From: Aliterella sp. RAGGC_92
GTDB lineage: Bacteria > Cyanobacteriota > Cyanobacteriia > Cyanobacteriales > Chroococcidiopsidaceae
Assembly: GCA_030826005.1 (NCBI GenBank)
Contig: JAPJOW010000182.1
Location: forward strand, 1 to 9,003
Direction: 5' to 3'
Length of the DNA stretch: 9,003 nt
The notes under the pieces were generated by a model. That model was given only the letters and a program-made list of their open reading frames with translations. It did no database searches and was not told the origin of the DNA. Position numbers and translations under genes: made by a program. Below are positions 1-7,457 of the stretch, one piece after another; within the stretch, counting starts at the first letter, position 1, and the number at the start of each line of letters is the position of its first letter.

Positions 1-541
1 TGTCGCCGATCATCAAGTTGCTCATATATATGTAAGCGATCGCACCTACATACCTAAAGTAAGAGATATTTTAGAATCAATTCCAGGGGTAGCGCAATTA
101 CTAGAAGATGAAAAATCATCTTATCATCTCAATCATTCGCGCGCTGGAGAATTAGTAGCGATCGCTGCGCCGGATAGTTGGTTTACTTATTATTATTGGT
201 TAGATGACAACTTAGCGCCGGATTTTGCTTCTACCGTCGATATTCATCGCAAACCAGGCTACGATCCGGTGGAACTATTTATCGATCCGCAAATCAAATT
301 TCCTCAACTTAAAGTTGGTTTGAAACTATTAAAGAAAAAGCTCGGATTTCGCTACTTAATGGATGTTATACCAATGAATGCCAATTTAGTGCGCGGATCT
401 CACGGTGCTATTAATGTTTCCCCCCAAGACGAACCAATTTTCATCACTCAAAAATCTAACTTAGTAAATGTAGATACTATTGCTGCAACTGATGTTTGTC
501 CGTTGATTCTCAATCATCTGCAATTATCATCATCCAAGTAA
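1..541 (+). CDS. Nucleotide pyrophosphatase/phosphodiesterase-family protein (EboF-like), C-terminal part, 5' end outside window
   Basis: The reading frame is open from the first bases and gives 179 residues before TAA at 539-541, so the gene starts to the left of the window. The GTG at 269 is internal. Seen directly: an Asp-His pair at fragment residues 3-4 (ADHQ), the block HRKPGYDPVELF around residues 82-93, and VRGSHG with His at residue 134 followed by PIFIT. In type I phosphodiesterase/nucleotide pyrophosphatases (alkaline phosphatase superfamily) the DH pair and the late His of SHG are zinc ligands of the two-metal site, so the metal-binding C-terminal half looks intact. Such enzymes hydrolyse phosphodiester or phosphomonoester bonds; the substrate cannot be read here. 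The last gene of the ebo operon, involved in exporting scytonemin precursor to the periplasm, is of this family. Given the aromatic genes downstream, EboF is my preferred but unproven identity. No signal peptide can be judged because the N-terminus is missing. Confidence 0.8.
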   Translation, partial: VADHQVAHIYVSDRTYIPKVRDILESIPGVAQLLEDEKSSYHLNHSRAGELVAIAAPDSWFTYYYWLDDNLAPDFASTVDIHRKPGYDPVELFIDPQIKFPQLKVGLKLLKKKLGFRYLMDVIPMNANLVRGSHGAINVSPQDEPIFITQKSNLVNVDTIAATDVCPLILNHLQLSSSK

Positions 542-619
542 CAAAATAATTTCCCAGCTTACCCAACTTAGCAATTCGAGCTTTTCAACAACTTCAAAAT
601 ACTCGTATAATTTAAGACA

Positions 620-654
620 AATAACTTTTTAGCTTTATTAAAAAGTTATTTTTT
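620..654 (+). terminator. Probable intrinsic terminator of the upstream phosphodiesterase gene
   Basis: An 11-base perfect inverted repeat (AATAACTTTTT at 620-630, AAAAAGTTATT at 640-650) encloses a 9-base loop and is followed by TTTT. It lies about 80 bases after the stop codon of the phosphodiesterase gene. The stem is very AT-rich with only two G-C pairs, so it would be weak. Its position and T-tail still fit the end of the left-hand transcript, and it separates that gene from the trp block. Confidence 0.5.
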
Positions 655-755
655 GCAGTAGTAAAGTCTTTCTTTAGAGAGATGCAGTTATGAGAAATAA
701 ACAAAAAAAAGCGTAAAGGTTTAGCAAATAACGTGTTTTATAACTACCTAAAGAA

Positions 756-771
756 TTGATTAGCCAATCAA
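756..771. promoter_or_regulatory. Palindromic operator-like site upstream of trpEG
   Basis: TTGATT and AATCAA form a perfect 6-base inverted repeat separated by four bases (AGCC). A symmetric 16-base element in a promoter region looks like a dimeric regulator site, but no known consensus is recognised. It lies about 300 bases before the trpEG start, which is distant, and an AT-rich palindrome of this size can occur by chance. Confidence 0.2.
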
Positions 772-921
772 AAGAAAATTCATTGTAAACAGTTATTAAT
801 GTCAATTACTCTGGCAAAGAGAGCAGTGATTTTAAGCTGCTCCAAAGTGGAAAGATTGCTAGACACAGTATTTATCGCCGTAACAAAAGCTTAATGTTGC
901 CCGAAGTAAATTTATTAGGGT

Positions 922-936
922 CAAATTAATTATTTG
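922..936. promoter_or_regulatory. Inverted repeat overlapping the candidate -35 of the trp block
   Basis: CAAAT (922-926) and ATTTG (932-936) are perfect 5-base arms around a 5-base spacer. The right arm overlaps the candidate -35 hexamer TTGTAA at 934-939, where a bound repressor or activator would act. No regulator family can be named from the sequence. Confidence 0.2.
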
Positions 937-962
937 TAAATCTAGGCAGCCATCGCTAGGAT
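934..962 (+). promoter_or_regulatory. Candidate sigma70-type promoter for trpEG
   Basis: TTGTAA (934-939) and TAGGAT (957-962) each match four of six consensus bases and are 17 bases apart. This would give an untranslated leader of about 100 bases before the trpEG ATG. It is the best-spaced pair close to the gene, but both boxes are imperfect and other pairings exist in this AT-rich region. Confidence 0.25.
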
Positions 963-1066
963 TGGCGATAAAAATATTTTATGTAAGTTGCGTTTCATCA
1001 GTCAGCTTTCTTTGTGAAAAAAGTAATCGCTAACACCTTTAAGCAGTAAACCGAGAGAAAATTTCC

Positions 1067-3289
1067 ATGATGTTTGACTCCCACTGCTATACAACCAAAA
1101 GCGGCATTGTTGTATCTCGCACGGTAACAGAAGTAGCCATTGAAACAGCTTTAGAAGACATTTTATGGAGTTTAAACTCCCAAAGAGGAGGCTTATTAGG
1201 TAGTAGTTACGAGTATCCAGGAAGATACAAAAGATGGGCGATGGGATTTGTAAATCCACCCTTGGAATTAAGTACGTGCGATCGCACTTTCACAATTAAA
1301 GCTTTAAATAAACGCGGTGTGGTATTAATTCCTTTTTTAGCCGAACGATTAACCAAAAAATCCCAAGTTGAAGAAATCACCGTAGAAGCAACTAACATTA
1401 CGGGTGCGATTATTCAAAGCGAATACTTATTTGCAGAAGAAGAACGCAGCAAACAACCTTCTGCTTTTAGCATTGTCCGCGAAATCCTCCAAGTTTTTTC
1501 AAGTAACGAAGACGAACATTTGGGATTATACGGTGCCTTTGGTTACGACTTAGTTTATCAATTTGAATCTATCCCCAAAACCCGCACTAGACCAGAAGAT
1601 CAGCGCGATTTAGTCCTGTACTTGCCCGATGAATTAGTTATAGTAGACTACTACTTGCAAAGTGCTTTTTTATTGCAGTACGAATTTGAAACCGAGAGCG
1701 GAAATACAACAGGATTGCCCAGAATCGGTGAAGCAATTGATTATCGAGGAAGTCGCGCCGTAGTCGAGCAAAACGTCGATCACGCACCAGGGGAATATGC
1801 CAACAAAGTGCGGACAGCTTTAGAATACTTCCGCCGGGGCGATTTATTTGAAGTTGTCCCCAGTCAAAACTTCTACACCGCTTGCGAAGAAGCACCGAGT
1901 AAACTATTTCAAACTTTGCAGCAAATCAACCCCAGCCCCTACGGATTTATATTTAACTTAGGCGGAGAGTACCTAATTGGCGCATCCCCAGAAATGTTTG
2001 TCCGCGTAGAAGGTAAAAGAATTGAAACTTGTCCTATTAGCGGCACAATTAGCCGGGGACAAAATGCGATTGACGATGCCGATCAAATCCTGCTATTGCT
2101 AAATTCCGGCAAAGACGAAGCCGAATTAACCATGTGTACGGATGTAGATCGCAACGATAAATCGCGCATTTGCGAACCAGGTTCAGTACGAGTAATTGGG
2201 CGGCGACAAATCGAACTATACAGCCACTTAATTCACACCGTAGACCATGTAGAAGGCTTGCTGCGACCTCAATTTGATGCTTTAGATGCTTTTTTAACTC
2301 ATACTTGGGCAGTGACCGTTACTGGCGCACCCAAGCGAGCAGCAATGCAGTTTTTAGAACAGCACGAGCATAGCGTCCGGCGGTGGTATGGTGGGGCGGT
2401 AGGCTGCTTGACATTTAACGGCGACTTGAATACAGGTTTAATTTTGCGGACGATTAGACTTAAAGACTCAATTGCGGAAGTAAGAGCCGGCGCTACAGTG
2501 CTTTATGACTCAATTGCCGAAGCTGAAGAACAAGAAACCAGAACCAAAGCCGCCGCCCTATTTGAGACAATTAGCCGCGCTAAAATCACTGCAAATAACA
2601 GTTTGCCTAGTAAAGTAATAACTAGCGACTATGGAGCGAAACAAAATAGCAAGCGAGTTTTACTCATCGACTACGAAGACTCTTTCGTTCATACTTTAGC
2701 TAATTACATCCGGCAAACTGGCGCAACCGTTACTACCTTACGTCATGGCTTTGCGGAATCAGTTTTAGACGAAGAAGCACCAGACTTAGTTGTCTTGTCT
2801 CCCGGCCCCGGTAGACCGCGCGATTTTGGCGTACCAGATATGGTACAAGCCTGCGTGCGCCGTCAATTGCCAATTTTTGGGGTGTGTTTGGGTTTACAGG
2901 GAATTGTAGAAGCTTTCGGCGGCGAACTTGGAGTACTAAATTATCCCCAACACGGCAAATCGTCGCGGATTTTTGTTACGGATGCAGATTGCGGGACATT
3001 TCAAGGTTTACCCGAATCATTTGAAGTCGGTAGATATCATTCCTTATTCGCCTTACAGCAAAAACTTCCTCCCGAACTAAAAGTCACGGCAATTTCTCAT
3101 GATGATGTAATTATGGGCATCGAACATCAAACTTTACCGATCGCGGCGGTGCAATTTCATCCAGAATCAATCATGAGTTTAGCGGGAGAAGTTGGACTAG
3201 CGATAATTGCCAACGTGGTTTGTACCTTTGCCAAAGATAGACCCCAACCCCACCAAGTATTAGATGGAGTAGTATTTTCCAATTCTTAA
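1067..3289 (+). CDS. trpE: Anthranilate synthase, TrpE-TrpG fusion protein
   Basis: The 740-residue protein converts chorismate and glutamine to anthranilate, the first committed tryptophan step. Residues 1 to about 505 form the TrpE chorismate-binding part, with NPSPYGF (288-294), CPISGT (322-327), TDVDRND (358-364), TGAPKRA (419-425) and the YGGAVG block (441-446). After a short linker, residues about 529-720 form the class I glutamine amidotransferase, with SPGPG (578-582), nucleophile Cys607 in GVCLG, and His698/Glu700 in FHPES. All catalytic elements are present, so the enzyme should make its own ammonia. SSYEYPGR (46-53) corresponds to the N-terminal region that binds feedback tryptophan in this fused subfamily, also known from rhizobia and azospirilla. 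A stop at 1040-1042 closes the frame upstream, leaving ATG 1067 or 1070 behind a GAGAG ribosome site at 1053-1057. It is the first gene of the block. Confidence 0.96.
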   Translation: MMFDSHCYTTKSGIVVSRTVTEVAIETALEDILWSLNSQRGGLLGSSYEYPGRYKRWAMGFVNPPLELSTCDRTFTIKALNKRGVVLIPFLAERLTKKSQVEEITVEATNITGAIIQSEYLFAEEERSKQPSAFSIVREILQVFSSNEDEHLGLYGAFGYDLVYQFESIPKTRTRPEDQRDLVLYLPDELVIVDYYLQSAFLLQYEFETESGNTTGLPRIGEAIDYRGSRAVVEQNVDHAPGEYANKVRTALEYFRRGDLFEVVPSQNFYTACEEAPSKLFQTLQQINPSPYGFIFNLGGEYLIGASPEMFVRVEGKRIETCPISGTISRGQNAIDDADQILLLLNSGKDEAELTMCTDVDRNDKSRICEPGSVRVIGRRQIELYSHLIHTVDHVEGLLRPQFDALDAFLTHTWAVTVTGAPKRAAMQFLEQHEHSVRRWYGGAVGCLTFNGDLNTGLILRTIRLKDSIAEVRAGATVLYDSIAEAEEQETRTKAAALFETISRAKITANNSLPSKVITSDYGAKQNSKRVLLIDYEDSFVHTLANYIRQTGATVTTLRHGFAESVLDEEAPDLVVLSPGPGRPRDFGVPDMVQACVRRQLPIFGVCLGLQGIVEAFGGELGVLNYPQHGKSSRIFVTDADCGTFQGLPESFEVGRYHSLFALQQKLPPELKVTAISHDDVIMGIEHQTLPIAAVQFHPESIMSLAGEVGLAIIANVVCTFAKDRPQPHQVLDGVVFSNS

Positions 3290-3319
3290 TATCCAACTAA
3301 CTCATCAACATCATCAAAC

Positions 3320-3334
3320 AGGAGTTATTAAGTG
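3320..3334 (+). promoter_or_regulatory. Ribosome binding site fixing the GTG start of trpC
   Basis: AGGAG at 3320-3324 lies seven bases before GTG at 3332. The in-frame codon immediately before this GTG is TAA (3329-3331), and the next in-frame ATG lies 26 codons further in. GTG 3332 is therefore the only reasonable start. Confidence 0.8.
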
Positions 3335-4165
3335 ACTGCTACGCAAATAAATTCTCAACCTATTCTCGCCCAAATTGTCCAGCACAAAGAGCAAGAAATA
3401 GTTCAAATGCGCCAGCAGTTACCGCTTGGAGACTTGCAGCGTCAGTTAAAAACTGCTCCAACAGTGCGAGACTTTCTTAGGGCTTTGCAAAATAGTCCGC
3501 ACTACCCCAGCCTCATTGCTGAAGTAAAAAAAGCATCCCCTAGCAAAGGAGTAATTCGCCAAGACTTCAACCCGGTAGAAATTGCCACTGCATACGTGCG
3601 TGGGGGCGCAGCTTGTTTATCGGTGCTGACGGACAGCAAATTTTTTCAAGGTAGCTTTGAAAACTTGCAAAATATCCGCCCCACTGTAGAAGTACCGCTA
3701 TTGTGCAAAGAATTTGTTATCGATCCGTATCAGATTTACAAAGCGCGCGTAGTAGGTGCGGATGCGGTACTTTTGATTGCAGCTATTTTAAGCGATCGCA
3801 AGTTGCAAGAATTTTTGTACTTAATCCACTCTCTAGGAATGAACGCTTTAGTAGAAGTGCATACCCTCGCCGAACTCGATCGCGTTTTAACTCTTAACGA
3901 TTTGCGTTTAGTGGGCATCAACAACCGCAACTTGGAAACTTTTGATGTCGATTTGGCAACAACTAGCCAATTAATGGCAGCAAGATCCCAGCATTTAACA
4001 AGTTTGGGCATCATCGTTGTCAGCGAATCTGGTTTGTACTCGCCCGCAGACTTATCGGTTGTCGCCTCGGCAGGGGTTCGCAGTGTCTTAGTCGGTGAAT
4101 CTTTAGTGAAACAACCCAATGTTGAGCAAGCGGCGCTTAGTTTGTTGGACAATAAAACAAGCTAA
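3332..4165 (+). CDS. trpC: Indole-3-glycerol phosphate synthase
   Basis: The 277-residue single-domain TIM barrel closes the ring of carboxyphenylamino-deoxyribulose phosphate to indole-3-glycerol phosphate, with loss of CO2 and water. Conserved elements are EVKKASPSKG (64-73, with Glu64 and catalytic Lys66), LCKEFVIDPYQI (124-135, with general-acid Lys126), EVHT (Glu175), GINNRNL (195-201) and SESG (231-234). The phosphate-binding end is VLVGESL (252-258). The length is normal for the family and there is no fused TrpF isomerase domain, unlike enteric TrpC. It starts with GTG behind a strong AGGAG site, 42 bases after trpEG, in the same direction and probably on the same transcript. Expected to be cytoplasmic. 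Confidence 0.96.
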   Translation: MTATQINSQPILAQIVQHKEQEIVQMRQQLPLGDLQRQLKTAPTVRDFLRALQNSPHYPSLIAEVKKASPSKGVIRQDFNPVEIATAYVRGGAACLSVLTDSKFFQGSFENLQNIRPTVEVPLLCKEFVIDPYQIYKARVVGADAVLLIAAILSDRKLQEFLYLIHSLGMNALVEVHTLAELDRVLTLNDLRLVGINNRNLETFDVDLATTSQLMAARSQHLTSLGIIVVSESGLYSPADLSVVASAGVRSVLVGESLVKQPNVEQAALSLLDNKTS

Positions 4166-4208
4166 TAACTACTAACTTGCCAAATGGTGCTTATTTTTTA
4201 GGTAAATT

Positions 4209-5033
4209 ATGACAATGAATGCTATTTCTCAACGCCTCAAATCTCTACGTCAAGCCAAGCAATGTGCTTTAATTCCTTTTATAACGGCAGGAGATCCAGA
4301 TTTAGAAACTACCGCCGAAGCATTAAAAGTTCTAGATCGTAATGGTGCAGACTTAATTGAACTTGGCGTTCCTTATTCCGATCCTTTAGCTGATGGCCCG
4401 GTAATTCAAGCGGCGGCTACTCGCGCCTTGCAAAAAGGCACAAAGTTAGAGCAGGTACTAGAATTAGTTGCAAAAGTCAGTCCTGAAATTCAAGCACCGA
4501 TAATTTTATTTACTTACTACAACCCAATTTTAAATCGGGGAATTAAAAACTTTTTAGAGCAGATTGCGAGAGTTGGCGTTAAAGGCTTAGTAGTACCAGA
4601 TTTACCTTTAGAAGAAGCAGACGAATTGTTACTAGCGGCGGCAAGTTTGGGAATTGAACTTATTTTATTAGTTGCGCCCACAAGTTCCCAAACTAGAATA
4701 GAGGCAATTTCTGCCAAGTCCCAAGGATTTATTTATTTAGTTAGCGTTACGGGTGTTACCGGAATGCGGAGTCAAATTCAAAGCCGAGTTAAAGACTTAC
4801 TTGTAGAAATGCGCGAAGTTACAGATAAGCCAATTGGGGTTGGTTTTGGCATCTCCAAACCCGAACAAGCAAAGCAAGTAATGGATTGGGGCGCAGACGC
4901 GGTAATTGTCGGTAGCGCTTTTGTTCGCGCCTTAGAAACTGGGACACCCGCCGAAGGACTGCAAGCATTAGAAAAACTGTGTCAAGAATTAAAAAGTGCG
5001 ATCGCGCCCAAACAACCAGTAGCATCACTTTAA
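4209..5033 (+). CDS. trpA: Tryptophan synthase alpha chain
   Basis: The 274-residue TIM barrel cleaves indole-3-glycerol phosphate to indole and glyceraldehyde-3-phosphate and channels indole to TrpB. Visible signature: PFITAGDPD near residues 23-31, then IELGVPYSDPLADGP with catalytic Glu51 and Asp62 (Glu49 and Asp60 in the Salmonella enzyme). Others are YYNP (103-106), SVTGVTG (179-185), and the phosphate sites GFGIS (213-217) and VGSAF (234-238). Length is normal. Two ATGs, 4209 and 4215, lie close together. The only ribosome-site-like bases, AGG at 4200-4202, are six bases before the first, so 4209 is preferred only slightly. It lies 43 bases after trpC. Having trpA before trpB reverses the common B-A order and makes a chance trp arrangement unlikely. 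Confidence 0.96.
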   Translation: MTMNAISQRLKSLRQAKQCALIPFITAGDPDLETTAEALKVLDRNGADLIELGVPYSDPLADGPVIQAAATRALQKGTKLEQVLELVAKVSPEIQAPIILFTYYNPILNRGIKNFLEQIARVGVKGLVVPDLPLEEADELLLAAASLGIELILLVAPTSSQTRIEAISAKSQGFIYLVSVTGVTGMRSQIQSRVKDLLVEMREVTDKPIGVGFGISKPEQAKQVMDWGADAVIVGSAFVRALETGTPAEGLQALEKLCQELKSAIAPKQPVASL

Positions 5034-5059
5034 GTAAAAATAATAGAGGATTTTAACTA

Positions 5060-6304
5060 ATGGTCAGCATTCAAGAAATTTATGACGTAACGGCATCCGA
5101 CCCCCAAAGACCCGATGCCCTCGGTCGGTTTGGTAAGTTTGGCGGTAAGTACGTGCCAGAAACCCTCATGCCTGCCCTTGAGGAACTAGAAGTAGCCTTT
5201 GACAAGTATTGCAACGATCCGGGATTCCAAGAAGAACTGCAAGGACTGCTGAAAGACTATGTTGGTCGTCCGACACCCTTATACTTTGCCGAACGCCTTA
5301 CCGCCCACTACGCGACAGCAAATAGCAGCCCGTTAATTTACCTCAAACGCGAAGACTTAAACCATACAGGCGCGCACAAAATTAATAATGCTTTAGCGCA
5401 AGTATTACTAGCTAAACGCATGGGTAAAAAGCGGATTATTGCCGAAACCGGGGCAGGACAGCACGGAGTCGCCACCGCTACCGTATGCGCGCGTTTTGGC
5501 TTTGACTGCGTAATTTATATGGGCGTTCAAGACATGGAACGCCAAGCCCTGAACGTTTTTCGGATGCGACTAATGGGCGCGCAAGTTTGTCCTGTATCGG
5601 CGGGAACGGGAACGCTTAAAGACGCTACTTCTGAGGCGATTCGCGACTGGGTAACAAACGTTGAAAATACTCACTATATTTTAGGTTCGGTAGCAGGCCC
5701 TCACCCCTACCCGATGCTAGTACGCGACTTTCACGCCGTAATCGGACAAGAAACTCGCTGGCAAGCAGAGGAAAAATGGGGCGGATTGCCAGATATTTTA
5801 CTTGCTTGCGTAGGCGGCGGTTCTAATGCAATGGGATTATTTCACGAATTTGTCAGCGACTCCAGCGTCAGAATGATTGGAGTTGAAGCCGCCGGAGAAG
5901 GTGTAGAAACAGAAAAACACGCCGCCACTTTAACCAAAGGACGAGTTGGCGTACTGCACGGGGCAATGAGTTACTTGTTGCAAGATAACGACGGACAAGT
6001 AGTAGAAGCTCACTCAATTAGCGCCGGATTAGACTATCCTGGAGTCGGGCCAGAGCATAGTTACCTCAAAGAACTCGGACGCGCCGAATACTACAGCGTC
6101 ACCGACCAGCAGGCATTAGACGCATTGCAACTACTATCGCAAAGAGAAGGGATTATTCCCGCTTTAGAAACCGCTCATGCGATCGCTTACTTAGACACTC
6201 TTTGTCCCCAACTTACAGGTAGCCCTAGAATTGTCATCAACTGTTCGGGACGCGGAGACAAGGACGTGCAGACAGTAGCAAAAGTTTTGCACAAAGACGG
6301 TTAA
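5060..6304 (+). CDS. trpB: Tryptophan synthase beta chain
   Basis: The 414-residue PLP enzyme condenses indole from TrpA with L-serine to give tryptophan. Visible motifs: FGKFGGKYVPETL near the N-terminus (25-37), HTGAHKINN with PLP-binding Lys107 (102-110), and ETGAGQHG with catalytic Glu129. GGGSNA (252-257) is the cofactor phosphate cup, and CSGRGDKD carries Ser396 facing the pyridine nitrogen. This is the TrpB1 type that pairs with TrpA, not the longer TrpB2 type, and its length is typical. A good AGAGGA ribosome site at 5045-5050 lies nine bases before the ATG. The gap to trpA is 26 bases. No residue change suggests loss of activity. Confidence 0.97.
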   Translation: MVSIQEIYDVTASDPQRPDALGRFGKFGGKYVPETLMPALEELEVAFDKYCNDPGFQEELQGLLKDYVGRPTPLYFAERLTAHYATANSSPLIYLKREDLNHTGAHKINNALAQVLLAKRMGKKRIIAETGAGQHGVATATVCARFGFDCVIYMGVQDMERQALNVFRMRLMGAQVCPVSAGTGTLKDATSEAIRDWVTNVENTHYILGSVAGPHPYPMLVRDFHAVIGQETRWQAEEKWGGLPDILLACVGGGSNAMGLFHEFVSDSSVRMIGVEAAGEGVETEKHAATLTKGRVGVLHGAMSYLLQDNDGQVVEAHSISAGLDYPGVGPEHSYLKELGRAEYYSVTDQQALDALQLLSQREGIIPALETAHAIAYLDTLCPQLTGSPRIVINCSGRGDKDVQTVAKVLHKDG

Positions 6305-6326
6305 CTAAATAATAAAAAACATCGCC

Positions 6327-7403
6327 ATGATAGCTGTAACGCAAGCGACTATTGACAATGTAAATGTCCCCAATGAGATTGAGTGGCCCATATTATTGCA
6401 ACAATTACTAGCAGGGCAAAGTCTCAGCATTCCTACGGCGGCCGATTTAATGCAAGGTTGGTTAACCGAGGAAATTCCGCCCGTACTATCGGGAGCAATT
6501 CTCGCCGCCATCCAAGCTAAAGGAGTAACCGCCCAAGAGTTGGTAGGAATGGCTCAAGTTTTGCACGCCCAATCTGCAATTCCCAAAACCATCCCCGGTG
6601 CTACACCCCTAATTGACACCTGCGGGACAGGGGGAGATGGGGCATCTACCTTTAATATTTCTACAGCAGTAGCCTTTGTAGCCGCCGCCGCCGGGGTAAA
6701 AGTTGCCAAACACGGCAATCGCTCCGCTTCTAGTAAAACGGGTTCTGCCGATGTATTAGAGGCTTTAGGAATTAACCTTAATTCCGAATTTGAAAAAGTA
6801 ACCGCCGCCGTTGAAGAAGTGGGGATTACCTTTTTATTCGCTCCTGGTTGGCATCCAGCGCTGAAGTCTGTAGCAGGATTACGCAAAACTTTAAAAGTGC
6901 GGACAATTTTTAATCTGTTAGGGCCTTTAGTTAACCCCATGCAACCTACAGGGCAAATTATTGGAGTTAGCGATCCAAGTTTAGTAGAAACGATCGCCCG
7001 CGCTTTATCGCAACTAGGTACAGAAAGAGCGATCGTCGTTCATGGTAGAGAAAAGCTAGACGAAGCTGGACTTGCAGACATTAACGATTTAGCGGTACTA
7101 GAAAACAATCAAGTCCGCTTAATGACCTTAGATGCTGAAGAACTCGGTTTGCAAAAAGCCGCTACCGCCGAAATTAGAGGTGGAGATGTAAGCGAAAATG
7201 CTCAAATTCTTACGGATGTATTACAGGGTAAAGGTACAGAAGCCCAACAAAACGTTGTCGCTTTAAACGCCGCCTTAGCGCTTTGTGTAGGTAAAGCAAT
7301 TACATCAGAAGAATACATTAAGGGAATTGCGATCGCCAAAGACATCCTTAAGAGTGGTGCAGCTTGGACAAAATTAGAGCAATTAGTCCAATTTATGAAG
7401 TAA
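6327..7403 (+). CDS. trpD: Anthranilate phosphoribosyltransferase
   Basis: The 358-residue enzyme transfers phosphoribose from PRPP to anthranilate, the second step of the pathway. Class-defining motifs are CGTGGD (99-104, PRPP pyrophosphate loop), FNIST (109-113), KHGNRSASSKTGSADVLEAL (128-147, anthranilate and PRPP binding), RTIFNLLGPL (192-201) and the metal-binding pair Asp245-Glu246 in KLDEAG. An N-terminal helical segment precedes the nucleotide-binding alpha/beta domain, as in the family. It starts 22 bases after trpB, and no Shine-Dalgarno-like sequence is visible before ATG 6327. The next in-frame Met is residue 42, inside the conserved N-terminal domain, so 6327 stands; translation may couple to trpB. 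A hairpin follows 13 bases after its stop. Confidence 0.96.
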   Translation: MIAVTQATIDNVNVPNEIEWPILLQQLLAGQSLSIPTAADLMQGWLTEEIPPVLSGAILAAIQAKGVTAQELVGMAQVLHAQSAIPKTIPGATPLIDTCGTGGDGASTFNISTAVAFVAAAAGVKVAKHGNRSASSKTGSADVLEALGINLNSEFEKVTAAVEEVGITFLFAPGWHPALKSVAGLRKTLKVRTIFNLLGPLVNPMQPTGQIIGVSDPSLVETIARALSQLGTERAIVVHGREKLDEAGLADINDLAVLENNQVRLMTLDAEELGLQKAATAEIRGGDVSENAQILTDVLQGKGTEAQQNVVALNAALALCVGKAITSEEYIKGIAIAKDILKSGAAWTKLEQLVQFMK

Positions 7404-7416
7404 AGCCAAAAGTAAA

Positions 7417-7440
7417 AAAAGGGGATTTATTTCCCCTTTT
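7417..7440. terminator. Terminator-like hairpin between trpD and tyrA
   Basis: AAAAGGGGA (7417-7425) pairs with TCCCCTTTT (7432-7440) around a 6-base loop, giving a 9-base stem with four consecutive G-C pairs. Extra A residues stand on the 5' side and a T-tract ends the 3' side, so it could act on either strand. It begins 13 bases after the trpD stop and ends 28 bases before the tyrA ATG. It could end the trp transcript fully or only partly, lowering tyrA expression. The T-tract is short, so strength is uncertain. Confidence 0.6.
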
Positions 7441-7457
7441 AGCTCAATTGTATTCCC

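Larger units (their letters stand above)
542..1066. other. 525-base intergenic region ahead of the trp block
   Basis: No convincing gene lies here. It holds the terminator hairpin at 620-654, a 6+6 base palindrome at 756-771, a 5+5 base inverted repeat at 922-936, a weak candidate promoter at 934-962, and two overlapping small open stretches. The first, 799-894, starts with ATG, has 31 codons and a poor ribosome site. The second, 789-929, has no ATG, GTG or TTG start and could only be a decayed fragment. There is no run of Trp codons, so no classical attenuator leader, and no tRNA or known riboswitch is recognised. The length and AT-richness fit a regulated promoter region. Confidence 0.6.

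Noticed and set aside
269..541. A complete 90-residue gene starting with GTG at 269
   Set aside because: The frame is open to base 2 and the upstream part encodes family motifs (DH pair, HRKPGYDP), so this is the tail of a longer gene.
606..611. Perfect TATAAT box
   Set aside because: The -35 position (TTTCAA) matches poorly and transcription from it would run straight into the hairpin at 620-654; likely chance in AT-rich DNA.
690..716. An 8-codon ORF upstream of trpEG as a trp attenuator leader
   Set aside because: It encodes MRNKQKKA with no Trp codon and no terminator/antiterminator pair follows it; no Trp-rich leader exists elsewhere in 542-1066.
950..970. Short hairpin ATCGC...GCGAT before trpEG as an attenuator
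   Set aside because: Only five base pairs plus a wobble, no T-tract directly after it, and no competing structure is evident.
3736..4152. A 138-codon minus-strand open frame inside trpC
   Set aside because: It is antisense to conserved catalytic sequence, low in complexity and not recognisable as any family; a shadow of trpC.
6554..6940. A 128-codon minus-strand open frame inside trpD
   Set aside because: It mirrors the most conserved part of trpD, is rich in Ala, Pro, Ser and Thr as expected for a reverse-complement shadow, and has no domain features.
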